Under the pieces are notes generated by a model that was given only the letters and a program-made list of their open reading frames with translations, ran no database searches and was not told the DNA's origin. DNA of 35,494 nt from Candidatus Saccharimonadota bacterium (lineage in GTDB: Bacteria; Patescibacteriota; Saccharimonadia; Saccharimonadales; UBA4665). The stretch spans positions 1 through 35,494 of the forward strand of contig DAHVVZ010000009.1 in assembly GCA_027357065.1 (NCBI GenBank), read 5' to 3'. Positions within the stretch are counted from its first letter, which is position 1. Every line of letters starts with the position of its first letter. A program made the translations under genes and the position numbers. Below are positions 19,621 to 27,326 of the stretch, in pieces.

Positions 19621-20477
19621 GAAACGTTAGTTGTCGGGTCGGCCCGAGCCGGCCGGTGACTGTTAAGCCAGAAGGTACGCAACGAAAAGCTATCGGTAAC
19701 TCGATCATACCCTAAAAAGAACAGGTGAGCCGGGGCATAAAGCACCCAGCATAAAATAACTACCGGGTAAATAAAGCGCAGATACTTTAACCCATGAACC
19801 GAGTAGGAGCGCGGGCTAACTAGTGAATAGCGGACATAATCGCTAAAACTGCCCCCGACGCGGCGAATCGATACGCCGGCCACCAACTGATCGTCATAAG
19901 CCACCTTATATCCTTCGAGCTGGAGATGAATTGCTAGATCAATATCTTCATGGATACCATTTTTAGCGCACAAAGTATCCTTAACCCCTGTCCAAGCAGT
20001 ATTGCGGATCGCCATGTTTGAGCCGTACAGAAATAGATGCTTAGATAGGTGCTTGGCCAGAAACTTCCGGATCTGATGATCTATCTGATTAGCCGTTTTA
20101 GTAAGCTTAATGTCGTAATAATCCGGGGGTCCGGAAACTGCAGCCAGCTCGGGATTGTTATTAAAAAGACTGACAATCTGATCAATCCAGCCGTCGTAGA
20201 GCAGGGTATCGGCATCAATGCGTGCGAAAATGTCACCTCGAGCCGCATCAAAGCCACTGCTGCGAGCGTGCACTACACCTTGTTTACTTTCGCTAATCAA
20301 CCTAACGAAGCTAAAACTGCTTGCAATGTCCCGAGTTTGATCGTTGGAGTTATTGTCTACGACAATCACCTCAAAAGGTTTAACAGACAGCTCTTCAATC
20401 GTTCTTAAACAGACCAGCAGGCTTTCGCCGTCGTTGTATACTGGGATAATAATGCTGACTTTAAGATTTTTCTTCAT
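19617..20477 (-). CDS. Family 2 glycosyltransferase
   Basis: 286 residues from ATG 20477. The GT-A fold is marked by KVSIIIPVYNDGESL, VIVVDNNSNDQTRD, the DXD-type ARIDADTLLYDGW, and the ED-containing GIHEDIDLAIHLQLEG that holds the catalytic base. A hydrophobic C-terminal stretch (FIYPVVILCWVLYAPAHLFF) suggests membrane association. It would add a sugar from a nucleotide donor, probably to a lipid or surface glycan. An in-frame ATG at 20501 is possible, but it would overlap the divergent gene; TATAAT lies 12 bases before the chosen ATG. Confidence 0.85.
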   Translation of the reverse strand: MKKNLKVSIIIPVYNDGESLLVCLRTIEELSVKPFEVIVVDNNSNDQTRDIASSFSFVRLISESKQGVVHARSSGFDAARGDIFARIDADTLLYDGWIDQIVSLFNNNPELAAVSGPPDYYDIKLTKTANQIDHQIRKFLAKHLSKHLFLYGSNMAIRNTAWTGVKDTLCAKNGIHEDIDLAIHLQLEGYKVAYDDQLVAGVSIRRVGGSFSDYVRYSLVSPRSYSVHGLKYLRFIYPVVILCWVLYAPAHLFFLGYDRVTDSFSLRTFWLNSHRPARADPTTNVS

Positions 20478-20494
20478 TAACAACGATTTATTAT

Positions 20495-21643
20495 ATGCCA
20501 CTAGCTACTGAATCCTACGCCTCCAAGCTGAAAAAGTACTGGCTATTTTTGTGCGGCATTCCACTGCGCTACTGGCGACGCGGTTGGCCACAAAAACTAG
20601 TAGTGATCTTAATAGTCTTAATCTTCTTAATAATGTCGACGATGGCCGGAATTGGTGAATACTATATTTCCACGCAAGCCAACATTCCTCTAACTTACGG
20701 CGTTACTTTTATCCCGGATTATGCTCAAAGTTTAGGTGTAAACCCTGAGCAAACAATGCAAGCCTTGCTAAATATTGGCGTACGTCAGTTTCGTCTGACC
20801 AGCTACTGGAGCGATATTCAACCAAGCAAAAACGTCTATGACTTTAGCCAGCTGGACTGGGAGATGAAACTTGCGGACCAGTACCATGCCAAGATTATTT
20901 TAACTGTTGGCCTGCGTCAACCACGTTGGCCGGAATGTCACCCGCCGTCCTGGGTCAATACCGCTGCGCCAATGAGCACCTGGGAGCCCCAACTGCTGAG
21001 TTTCATGAGCAGTGTCATCAACAGATACAAGACGAATCCGGCTTTGGAAGCCTGGCAGTTGGAAAACGAATACTTCCTAAAGGGATTTGGCGACTGCACT
21101 AACTTTAGCCGCACTAGACTGGTTACCGAGTATAGCTTACTCAAACGTCTCGATCCAAGACATCCAATCATTGTTAACCGCAGTAATAACGCTCTAGGCA
21201 TTCCGACAGGATCTCCGACACCGACTTTTTATGGAATCTCCATATACAAGCGAGTCTGGGACGCGAATGTTACCCACCGCTACATCGAGTACCCGTTTCC
21301 AGGCTGGTTTTATGCCTTCCTAGCCGGCACTCAGGAAATCTACCAAGGAAAAAACATGATCATTGACGAGCTGCAAGCGGAAGCCTGGCCACCTAACGGT
21401 CAACCGATTCCGCAAACCTCCCTGGCCGAACAAAATAAATCTCTCTCTCCGGCAATGCTTAAAGGACGCTTCGCATTTGGCAAATCTACCGGTATGAAAG
21501 ACATCATTATGTGGGGAGCGGAGTACTGGTACTACAGGCTGGTCGTGCTTCACGATCCGTCGCTATGGAACATTGCGAAACAAGAGTTTAAAAGCAACAA
21601 CTACCATGACGGAGAATATCTGCTCTCTCATCCTAACCTGTAA
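20495..21643 (+). CDS. Membrane-anchored clan-GH-A-like glycoside hydrolase
   Basis: 382 residues. A basic N-terminal region is followed by one signal-anchor helix (KLVVILIVLIFLIMSTMAGI, about 34-53), so the rest faces outward. The exported part resembles a TIM-barrel glycosidase: IGVRQFRLTSYWSDIQP near the start, WQLENEY (putative acid/base Glu192), and MIIDELQAEAW (putative nucleophile Glu near 292). The family cannot be fixed by eye; GH5, GH39 and GH42 relatives show this pattern. Divergent from the GT2 gene, it may trim or remodel surface glycans or those of a host cell. Substrate is inference. Confidence 0.65.
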   Translation: MPLATESYASKLKKYWLFLCGIPLRYWRRGWPQKLVVILIVLIFLIMSTMAGIGEYYISTQANIPLTYGVTFIPDYAQSLGVNPEQTMQALLNIGVRQFRLTSYWSDIQPSKNVYDFSQLDWEMKLADQYHAKIILTVGLRQPRWPECHPPSWVNTAAPMSTWEPQLLSFMSSVINRYKTNPALEAWQLENEYFLKGFGDCTNFSRTRLVTEYSLLKRLDPRHPIIVNRSNNALGIPTGSPTPTFYGISIYKRVWDANVTHRYIEYPFPGWFYAFLAGTQEIYQGKNMIIDELQAEAWPPNGQPIPQTSLAEQNKSLSPAMLKGRFAFGKSTGMKDIIMWGAEYWYYRLVVLHDPSLWNIAKQEFKSNNYHDGEYLLSHPNL

Positions 21644-21648
21644 TAGGC

Positions 21649-21654
21649 TATAGT
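21649..21654 (+). promoter_or_regulatory. -10 box of smpB
   Basis: TATAGT ends 7 bases before the smpB ATG at 21662, with no Shine-Dalgarno between them. This is the same close spacing seen at other leaderless-type starts in the window. Confidence 0.5.
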
Positions 21655-21661
21655 TTAAGCT

Positions 21662-22123
21662 ATGGCTAAAGCCAAGAAGACAACCAAATCAATAATTAAC
21701 CGTAGAGCCCGTTATGACTATCAAATCGGCGATACTTTAATCGTGGGCTTGGAACTAACTGGCGCCGAGACTAAAGCCCTCCGCTTAGGGCACGGAAACT
21801 TGACCGGGTCATACGTAACTATTAAGGATAATCAGCTATACCTAATTAACGGCACGATTAGCGGCACCAGCGCAATCCATATTAAAGACGAGGACCAGAC
21901 ACGTACCAGAAGATTACTAGCTAAGCGTAGGGAAATAGACCGCCTCATCCAGACCAAGCACCAAGGCCAGACCATCATCCCGCTCGAAATTCTAACCCAA
22001 GGCAGATACATTAAACTCAAAATCGCCACCGCTCAGGGCAAAAAACACTACGATAAGCGCGAAACTTTAAAACAGCGCAGCGCCAAACGACAAATAGAGA
22101 CAAAACTCAAATTTAAACGCTAG
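21662..22123 (+). CDS. smpB: SsrA-binding protein SmpB
   Basis: 153 residues, the usual length. Family signatures occur in order: NRRARYDYQIGD, GLELTGAETKALR, HGNLTGSYV, RTRRLLAKRREIDRL, IIPLEIL, and the C-terminal QGKKHYDKRETLKQR. SmpB carries tmRNA into stalled ribosomes for trans-translation. Its basic tail (after ~130) enters the mRNA channel. It lies 75 bases before tRNA-Asn. The tmRNA gene is not seen in this window. Confidence 0.95.
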   Translation: MAKAKKTTKSIINRRARYDYQIGDTLIVGLELTGAETKALRLGHGNLTGSYVTIKDNQLYLINGTISGTSAIHIKDEDQTRTRRLLAKRREIDRLIQTKHQGQTIIPLEILTQGRYIKLKIATAQGKKHYDKRETLKQRSAKRQIETKLKFKR

Positions 22124-22136
22124 AACCATCAATCAT

Positions 22137-22166
22137 TTGCTCGCCAGATGGATGTTCAGTTATAAT
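22137..22166 (+). promoter_or_regulatory. Promoter of tRNA-Asn
   Basis: TATAAT at 22161-22166, preceded 18 bases earlier by a weak -35 (TTGCTC, 22137-22142). Transcription would start about 25 bases before the mature tRNA 5' end. Confidence 0.55.
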
Positions 22167-22198
22167 CGACCTGTTCAGTCGCCAACAGATCCATTTAT

Positions 22199-22273
22199 TC
22201 CGGGGTAGCTCAACGGTAGAGCGGGACGCTGTTAACGTCTAGGTTGCTGGTTCGAATCCAGTCCCCGGAGCCA
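22199..22273 (+). tRNA. tRNA-Asn (anticodon GUU), integration target
   Basis: A complete cloverleaf: acceptor TCCGGGG (22199-22205) pairs with CCCCGGA (22263-22269); D-stem GCTC/GAGC; anticodon loop CTGTTAA with GTT; T-arm GCTGG-TTCGAAT-CCAGT (22246-22262); discriminator G and encoded CCA (22271-22273). Its 3' end is repeated several times downstream, marking it as the attachment site of a tandem genomic island. Confidence 0.97.
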
Positions 22274-22337
22274 TGACTTGTGTTAAAGGTGTTTTGATTA
22301 TATAATATATCCTATCACGTCTGTTATTTCAGAAATT

Positions 22338-22373
22338 TAAGTTGCTTATTACGTAGGCAACTTATTTTTTATT
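22338..22373 (+). terminator. Intrinsic terminator downstream of tRNA-Asn
   Basis: TAAGTTGC (22338-22345) and GCAACTTA (22357-22364) form an 8-bp stem with an 11-base loop, followed by a run of seven T bases. It lies inside the first cassette and would stop tRNA transcription from entering the island; the flanking A/T run may also serve the minus-strand toxin transcript. Confidence 0.75.
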
Positions 22374-22440
22374 TGTAGCAAGCGCGCATCTGATATTCCA
22401 GTTCTAGACCGGAATACGTTCGAAGCCCGACTTATCCGCC

Positions 22441-22782
22441 TTATCCTCGCAGTTTTCGTATACGCTCTCTTACTGACTCCTGATATTGAGCAGGGTTTTG
22501 CATCTGGTGATAAGCACGAACTGCTATAACCTCAAAACGGTTATCATCCACTAGATATATAATCGCTACTTTGTGGTTTTCCATTTGGACTTTACGAATG
22601 TCTGGATCATCTGTAAACACAGCATTAGACCTTGGCAGGATTTCCAAGTTTGACACAGTCTCCATCGCTTCATCAAAAAACTTTGTGGCCGATTCGGCAT
22701 CTACCAGCTCTTCATAAAATGCCATAAGCTCGGCAATATCATTCTCTGCATCTTCTGTAAGATTTACGCTATACTTTTGCAC
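22441..22782 (-). CDS. RelE/ParE-superfamily toxin
   Basis: 113 residues from GTG 22782. The start is chosen because AGGAG lies 7 bases before it; a TTG at 22788 is also open. The fold pattern is RelE/ParE-like: YSVNLTEDAENDIAELMAFYEEL, then VQMENHKVAIIYLVDDNRFEVIAVRAYHQM with hydrophobic strands, and a basic C-terminus (RERIRKLRG). It would cleave mRNA on ribosomes or poison gyrase, depending on subfamily. It overlaps the end of its antitoxin gene by 14 bases. It is the only gene pair of the first cassette. Confidence 0.8.
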   Translation of the reverse strand: MQKYSVNLTEDAENDIAELMAFYEELVDAESATKFFDEAMETVSNLEILPRSNAVFTDDPDIRKVQMENHKVAIIYLVDDNRFEVIAVRAYHQMQNPAQYQESVRERIRKLRG

Positions 22783-22936
22783 CAGCAAGCTCCTGATATT
22801 TTTTTAAAATATCTTGCTTGGCTTTGCTAAGGTGTATACGATTTTTAGGATTTTTAGCAAGCTTAATGCGTCTTTCCAGCTCAAGCCGGAACTCTGGGCT
22901 TTTTTCATCTACATTAATAACTTTGCTTCTTTTCAT
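22769..22936 (-). CDS. Cognate antitoxin of the RelE/ParE toxin
   Basis: A 55-residue ORF starting MKRSKVINVDEKSPEFRL and ending KYQELAGAKV. It is short, basic and helical, as expected for a small DNA-binding antitoxin, and translationally coupled to the toxin by overlap. TACAAT (22948-22943) sits 6 bases before its ATG with no Shine-Dalgarno, so the operon mRNA is probably leaderless. The antitoxin role is inferred from position and size. Confidence 0.7.
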   Translation of the reverse strand: MKRSKVINVDEKSPEFRLELERRIKLAKNPKNRIHLSKAKQDILKKYQELAGAKV

Positions 22937-22942
22937 GGTTTT

Positions 22943-22948
22943 ATTGTA
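22943..22948 (-). promoter_or_regulatory. -10 box of the RelE/ParE operon
   Basis: TACAAT followed by 6 bases and the antitoxin ATG at 22936. The -35 region is A/T-rich without a clear consensus. Confidence 0.5.
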
Positions 22949-22980
22949 TCACATTTGCCACATAAAATATACGCCAAACC

Positions 22981-23068
22981 TTGACAATTTACAGGGGTAA
23001 GGTAAAGTAAGGCGAGCCTAAAATTCAGGTGGTAGAAACGTCTGGTTCGAATCCAGTTCCCGGAGCCA
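22981..23068 (+). repeat. att-like copy 2: tRNA-Asn 3' end plus conserved upstream arm
   Basis: Bases 23041-23068 match the tRNA-Asn 3' end (22246-22273) at 26 of 28 positions, including TTCGAATCCAG and GGAGCCA. No matching 5' tRNA half exists, so it is not a tRNA gene. The preceding 60 bases (from TTGACA at 22981) resemble those before copy 5 at the same distance. It marks the boundary between the toxin-antitoxin cassette and the 7.5 kb cassette. The bases after GGAGCCA begin AGCATAAGCAC, shared with copy 3. Confidence 0.8.
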
Positions 23069-23119
23069 AGCATAAGCACTTTAGCGAAACCTAATTCGAT
23101 CTACTTGCATTTTCGCTTA

Positions 23120-23947
23120 TTACAAATTAACGATTAGGTTGTCATGCCCAATAATAAAACTATCGTTTTGATATTTTTGTACTAAAATTTCGTGTTTGTT
23201 CATGTGTCTGCTCATATGCACTGTATATGTTTTTGCTGCATTAATTTTAGTTTGTAAATCTATGACTTCGTCAACTGTCATGTGAAACCATTCTGTACCT
23301 AAATTAGGGGTAGGCATACCGCAATCTATATATACCCTTTTTACTTGTTCTATGTCTTCCGAGAAGGTATCGGCGAAGAGTACATCAACATTATTGAGCG
23401 CCTCAATCGTTTCAGGATTAAGTTTGGAATTTGTATCCGTCACAACAGCAATTTTTTTATCTTTATAGCTAAATATAAACCCGCTCGTGGGGAATCCATG
23501 ATTCAGCTCGATTGGCAGAACTGATAGATCAGTTGTTAATTGAATTTTTTTAAAATTATCGAATGTTCTAAACGTAAGTACTTCTTCATTTTCTAAATAC
23601 TTCCAATACTCCATGAGCTTATGATTGAGAGAATGATTACCAAACCAAAGTGTTTGTGGCGCTGATCTCCTAAAAAAGAACTCCCCTAAACCGTTAACAT
23701 GGTCAGAATGATGGTGAGTAATAAATATATGGTCAATGTCTTTTAACTCTAAATTTGAATTTAAACACTCCCACTTTAGATCAGGATTTGGGTCAACCAA
23801 GATTTTCAGATTGTCTATTTCAAGCAAAAGTCCAAATCTATATCTTTTAGAATGAAGGTCTAGGCACGTATCGCAGCTACAGCCTGCTAGAGGAGTACCT
23901 AAAGTGTCGCCCGAACCGAGAATTATAATCTTAATGCTTGGAATCAT
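23120..23947 (-). CDS. PhnP-like metallo-beta-lactamase-fold hydrolase
   Basis: 275 residues. It opens with IIILGSGDTLGTP and a zinc-type CSCDTC cluster, as in PhnP-like phosphodiesterases. The metal site HHHSDH lies in FITHHHSDHVNGLGE. Further ligands are likely in VVTDTNSK, FADTF and the late TVHMSRHMNKHE. PhnP cleaves cyclic phosphodiesters of ribose; the substrate here is unknown and no phosphonate genes are near. It is the first gene of the large cassette, transcribed toward the att copy. A/T-rich codon use differs from the genes to its right, so it may have a separate origin. Confidence 0.8.
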   Translation of the reverse strand: MIPSIKIIILGSGDTLGTPLAGCSCDTCLDLHSKRYRFGLLLEIDNLKILVDPNPDLKWECLNSNLELKDIDHIFITHHHSDHVNGLGEFFFRRSAPQTLWFGNHSLNHKLMEYWKYLENEEVLTFRTFDNFKKIQLTTDLSVLPIELNHGFPTSGFIFSYKDKKIAVVTDTNSKLNPETIEALNNVDVLFADTFSEDIEQVKRVYIDCGMPTPNLGTEWFHMTVDEVIDLQTKINAAKTYTVHMSRHMNKHEILVQKYQNDSFIIGHDNLIVNL

Positions 23948-24230
23948 ATAGCTTCTTTATCGCTTTCTGGGCAGTTGTACTATTAATTATCGCCTTCATT
24001 ACACTCATATTATTATATATGTGGCGCAAGTTAGCTTCTGAATTAAAGTTGCGAAGCTCGTCCACTAGAGGGAGCCAGGCCAGGCCAAGTCGAGCTATAC
24101 CCAGACCGAGTTCCGTAGCCAAAAGTCACACACATTCTTTTGTCATACAGAAATGCATCGTGCTGATTACAAGGCGCGAAAGTAAGAACCATCCGAAAGC
24201 GCGGTTTTCGCTTTATTACTCCTAAAGTCC

Positions 24231-24289
24231 AGTCCGTAAACTGACCAGTTAAACCCCTGGAAACTGGACGGCGAGAAAGCCGACGGACT
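24231..24289. ncRNA. Candidate structured RNA: three-way junction
   Basis: Three perfect nested stems: P1 AGTCCGT (24231-24237) with ACGGACT (24283-24289); P2 CCAGTT (24245-24250) with AACTGG (24262-24267); P3 CGGC (24269-24272) with GCCG (24279-24282) around GAGAAA. The 5' side of the junction is AAACTGA. The fold works on either strand. It lies about 145 bases before the peptidase-E-like gene and about 285 bases before the metallo-hydrolase start on the other strand. It could be a riboswitch-like leader, a small RNA or a recombination site; I do not recognise the family. Confidence 0.4.
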
Positions 24290-24421
24290 TCTGTGACTGA
24301 CCTTCCTCTAAGCCAACAAAAAAATAAGCTATTCAGTAAACTCTAACTGACCGTTCCGGATCTGCAGTTTTGTTTTCATACAGACGACATGCATATTTTT
24401 CATAGATGAAATAGTAAGGCG

Positions 24422-24427
24422 TATGAT
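24422..24427 (+). promoter_or_regulatory. -10 box that sets the peptidase-E-like start
   Basis: TATGAT ends 7 bases before ATG 24435. An earlier in-frame ATG at 24423 lies inside this box and is therefore unlikely to be used. Confidence 0.5.
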
Positions 24428-24434
24428 ATGGGTA

Positions 24435-25076
24435 ATGAATCTATACCTATCCTCATACGGCATTCCGGCTCCTCGAGAGCTTGAGAAATTGCTTAACATA
24501 ACCTTGCAGGCCGCTAAGGTTGCACTCATTCCTAATGCCAAAGATTATTTAGCCCAAGATGATAGAGATACCAAAATTAAAGCATACATAGCCAAGTATC
24601 TTCAGCCGCTTGGTCTTAACGTTGACGTGATTGACTTGCGAGGCTACAACGACTTGGTAGCCCTAGAGAAAACCTTACGCAACTACAATCTCGTATGGGT
24701 GATGCCAGGCAACACGTATGTGCTTCGTTATGAGATGCAGCGTAGCGGATTTGAAAACATCATACGCGAGCTCTTAGCTTCGGGCGTTGTGTACGGCGGA
24801 GGTAGTGCGGGAGCGCTCGTGGCGGGAATGTCCATTGACGGCGTTGAGGCGATAGACAACCCTGTATTTGCGCAAGCTTTAATAAACGAAGGCTTGAACT
24901 TAGCGCCTTACATCATTGTCCCTCATGCCGACAACGCTGAGCTTTCCGGTCTTTTACCGAGTATGCAGGCAAAGCACCTAGACAAGCAGTGTATTGAGCT
25001 CAATGATTCACAATCAGCGGTGATTACAAACGATAGGTATGTAATCGTAGACGCAGAAAAGTCAAGTCGGAAGTGA
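24435..25076 (+). CDS. Peptidase S51 (peptidase E-like) protein
   Basis: 213 residues from ATG 24435. Features of the dipeptidase E/cyanophycinase family: an N-terminal strand LYLSSYG, VALIPNA, the WVMPGNTYVL turn, and the nucleophile elbow GGGSAGALVAGMS (Ser124) in a class I amidotransferase-like fold. The His partner may be in VPHADNAELS. Family members cleave Asp-X dipeptides or branched Asp peptides. Next to AlaRS-like genes, it could hydrolyse an amino-acid conjugate or give self-protection; that is inference. It is followed by a 152-base gap before the AlaRS-like gene. Confidence 0.82.
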   Translation: MNLYLSSYGIPAPRELEKLLNITLQAAKVALIPNAKDYLAQDDRDTKIKAYIAKYLQPLGLNVDVIDLRGYNDLVALEKTLRNYNLVWVMPGNTYVLRYEMQRSGFENIIRELLASGVVYGGGSAGALVAGMSIDGVEAIDNPVFAQALINEGLNLAPYIIVPHADNAELSGLLPSMQAKHLDKQCIELNDSQSAVITNDRYVIVDAEKSSRK

Positions 25077-25228
25077 TAGAATAGCTCACTGTACAAGACG
25101 CAAGAACAAGCAGGTGTAGACCGTTTGAGCACTGCACAGCGCAACGAGCGAAAATAATATCACTGATATATATTTGCTATTAACGCAAGATGTAGTATCC
25201 TAAATGTAATCTTAAATGACTGGTTTTT

Positions 25229-26548
25229 ATGGCCGAAATTTCACCCGAAAGCGTTCCTAGTGATCTATACCTAACTACTGACGAAGTTCGAGCTATGTTC
25301 TTGGATTTCTTTATGAGGAAGGGGTATGCACATCACCCTAATGTCGGTGTCATCCCCGAAAACGACCCAACGCTCTTATTTATAAATTCTGGGATGGCTC
25401 CGATGAAACCCTTCTTTACCGGCGAAGCCACGCCTCCAACTGATCAACTAACAAACGTACAAGACTGTATTCGCACCGGCGATCTCGATGATGTAGGTGA
25501 TTCGTACCACGGCACGAGCTTCCATATGATGGGCTCATGGCAGTTCGGCGACCGATTTAATAAAGAACAGGCAATCGAGTATGCGTATGAACTTATCACA
25601 GACGGCTTTGGATTAGACCCAGACTACCTGTTAGCCTCTGTTTTGAATGATGAAGCTAAGGAACAAGGAATTCCTAAGGACGAAGAAGCAGCCCAAGCCT
25701 GGGCAAAGCTACTCCCAAATGAGCGAATAATCTGGCTGCCACCATCCGACAATCTATGGGGGCCTCCGGGCACTAGCGGACCATCTGGTCCTTGCACCGA
25801 AGTCTTTTTCGACCGAGGTTCTGGCTTTGAGGAAGGTTACGACAACGTAGCATTGCGAAAGGGTCGGCATATCGAAATTTGGAACGCAGGCGTGTTTATG
25901 ACTCACCACGTAGCAGAAGATGGCACGGTTACTCCACTGGCATCGAAGAGCGTTGACGGCGGGGCGGGACTTGAACGTATCGCTATGATTCTGCAGAACG
26001 CGCCCAGTATACATGAAATTGATAAGTGGCTTCCGGCCTACGATGTAATTCGCACCGACAACCAAGATACTCGTTCGGCTCGTATCGTCATCGACCATAT
26101 ACGCACTGCCGAAATTCTTGCTCGCTCAGGTGTGATTCCAGGCAACAAAGCCGGTCCGTACGTGCTGCGGACTCTACTACGCCGCGCCATGACTACGCTC
26201 GTGCAAACGGGGATTGAGCAAGGTCGTTTGCTAGAGTACCGTGATGCTATCTGCGAACAAATGGATGAAGTACCCGGCACCGTTCGGACACATAATGAAG
26301 TAAGTACAATCTTCGCGAAGGAACGTGACGCATTCGCGAAAATCCTTCAGCGCAGCGAGCGGCTCCTGGCACCCATTGTCGCTCGAGGCGAGACGACGGG
26401 CAACGAGCTATATAAGTTGCACGAGACCCACGGCATACCAGTAGATATTTTACGCGAGACCTGCAACAGCAACAATATCCAATTCCCAGAGGAAACGTTT
26501 GCCGCCGCCCGTAGTAAGCATGCTGAAGAGTCTAGTGCCACGAAGTAG
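25229..26548 (+). CDS. Stand-alone AlaRS catalytic and tRNA-recognition module, no editing domain
   Basis: 439 residues aligning with the first ~450 of alanyl-tRNA synthetase (usually 850-880). Class II motif regions are kept: NDPTLLFINSGMAPMKPFF, VQDCIRTGDLDDVG, FHMMGSWQFGDRF, SGPSGPCTEVFFD, IEIWNAGVFM, and motif 3 VDGGAGLERIA (~241-251). The helical middle domain follows (IDHIRTAEILARSGVIPGNKAGPYVLRTLLRRA, in two conserved blocks). The HXXXH editing domain and C-Ala are absent and the ORF ends cleanly. In E. coli a comparable N-terminal fragment is known to charge tRNA-Ala weakly. A housekeeping AlaRS is expected elsewhere, so this copy likely activates Ala or an analogue for a special purpose. 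It is followed by AKR and radical SAM genes. Confidence 0.85.
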   Translation: MAEISPESVPSDLYLTTDEVRAMFLDFFMRKGYAHHPNVGVIPENDPTLLFINSGMAPMKPFFTGEATPPTDQLTNVQDCIRTGDLDDVGDSYHGTSFHMMGSWQFGDRFNKEQAIEYAYELITDGFGLDPDYLLASVLNDEAKEQGIPKDEEAAQAWAKLLPNERIIWLPPSDNLWGPPGTSGPSGPCTEVFFDRGSGFEEGYDNVALRKGRHIEIWNAGVFMTHHVAEDGTVTPLASKSVDGGAGLERIAMILQNAPSIHEIDKWLPAYDVIRTDNQDTRSARIVIDHIRTAEILARSGVIPGNKAGPYVLRTLLRRAMTTLVQTGIEQGRLLEYRDAICEQMDEVPGTVRTHNEVSTIFAKERDAFAKILQRSERLLAPIVARGETTGNELYKLHETHGIPVDILRETCNSNNIQFPEETFAAARSKHAEESSATK

Positions 26549-26624
26549 ACACTGAACGTATACAATCGATGGTAAATCAATCCCAAGAAACTTTGTACTA
26601 ACGATAAAAGGAGTAATCAGACCA

Positions 26625-27326
26625 ATGCCTTCCCCTAACCAACTCATTCTTGGCACGTGGCAGTTCGAAACTATCGATGAGCAGACCGCTGCCGCGCTTG
26701 TGGCACAGGCCCACGACACTGGTATCCGTACGTTCGATACGGCAGCCGTGTACGCTTGCGGGAATGCGGAACGCATACTTGGTAAACACCTACATACTAG
26801 TGACACTATTATTACCAAGACCACCGCGGTACGCAAGGGCATACCATCAATTGCCACTGCATATCCTAAGCAATATATTGAAGAGAGCGTAGCCGGATCA
26901 GTAGAACGCCTTGGCCGGATGCCAGACGTCATGCTCATGCACAACTGGGACGAAGCTTGGGAAGCTGATCCAGATACACCAGCCACAATAGACAAATTTC
27001 GCACTATATGCACCCAGCAGGGCATACCCCTAATCGGCATCTCCCTGCCGAATGGATATAGTGGCAGTTTAGAAGCACATGCCAACATATTGGATGCGGT
27101 TGATTGCCTTGAAGCTCCATATAACCAGGACTCGCCGAGTCTCAGTGCTCAACGACTTTCAACGTTATCATCAACAATGCCAGTACTGGTTCGTAGCATT
27201 TTTAGGCATGGCAGAGACACCGAAAAGATAACCTCGAGACTACAAGAAGCGGTAGCAATTAGTGGCCTCGTTGTCGTTGGTGCGACAAAGCCAGAACAAA
27301 TTCAGCAATGGAGCACCGTACTATGA
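26625..27326 (+). CDS. Short aldo/keto reductase
   Basis: 233 residues, shorter than the usual 270-330. The AKR tetrad is recognisable: Asp and Tyr in TFDTAAVYACGNAERILG, Lys in IITKTT, and His in VMLMHNWD. C-terminal VVVGATKPEQIQQW matches the cofactor phosphate-binding segment. It would reduce a carbonyl (or oxidise an alcohol) with NAD(P)H. AAGGAG lies 11 bases before the ATG. Its stop overlaps the radical SAM ATG (ATGA, 27323-27326), so the two are translationally coupled and probably act in one pathway. Confidence 0.85.
   Translation: MPSPNQLILGTWQFETIDEQTAAALVAQAHDTGIRTFDTAAVYACGNAERILGKHLHTSDTIITKTTAVRKGIPSIATAYPKQYIEESVAGSVERLGRMPDVMLMHNWDEAWEADPDTPATIDKFRTICTQQGIPLIGISLPNGYSGSLEAHANILDAVDCLEAPYNQDSPSLSAQRLSTLSSTMPVLVRSIFRHGRDTEKITSRLQEAVAISGLVVVGATKPEQIQQWSTVL

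Larger units (their letters stand above)
23948..24434. other. 487-base region without a convincing gene
   Basis: The left ~60 bases are A/T-rich and hold TATAAT-like boxes facing the metallo-hydrolase gene. A 25-codon ORF on the minus strand (ATG at 24008, stop at 23931) overlaps that gene's start and could be a leader peptide. Plus-strand frame 23938-24225 encodes one hydrophobic helix, but it has only a TTG start and no upstream signal, so I leave it uncalled. Bases 24205-24222 form a small hairpin (AAAGCG/CGCTTT), and 24231-24289 can form a three-way junction. Confidence 0.5.

Noticed and set aside
22400-22432. Further tRNA 3' fragment around TTCGAAGCCCGAC
   Set aside because: Only about a dozen bases look T-arm-like and there is no match to the tRNA-Asn end or CCA.
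23041-23068. A second complete tRNA gene
   Set aside because: Only the T-arm and 3' acceptor strand are present; no matching 5' acceptor, D-arm or anticodon arm is found upstream. The same holds for 30555-30580 and 33334-33358.
23938-24225. 95-codon plus-strand ORF with one strong hydrophobic helix
   Set aside because: It needs a TTG start inside the metallo-hydrolase 5' end, has no -10 box or Shine-Dalgarno close by, and loses protein-like character after residue 45.
24231-24289. Hammerhead ribozyme suggested by CTGA at the three-way junction
   Set aside because: The core needs CUGANGA between stems and GAAA after stem II; here the junction after P2 is a single A, so the catalytic core is missing.
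25229-26548. Degraded remnant of the housekeeping alaS
   Set aside because: All catalytic motif regions are intact, the frame is clean, and nothing resembling the editing or C-Ala domain follows downstream.
26450-27088. 212-codon minus-strand ORF across AlaRS and AKR genes
   Set aside because: It is antisense to two well-supported genes, spans their intergenic gap, and has no recognisable domain.
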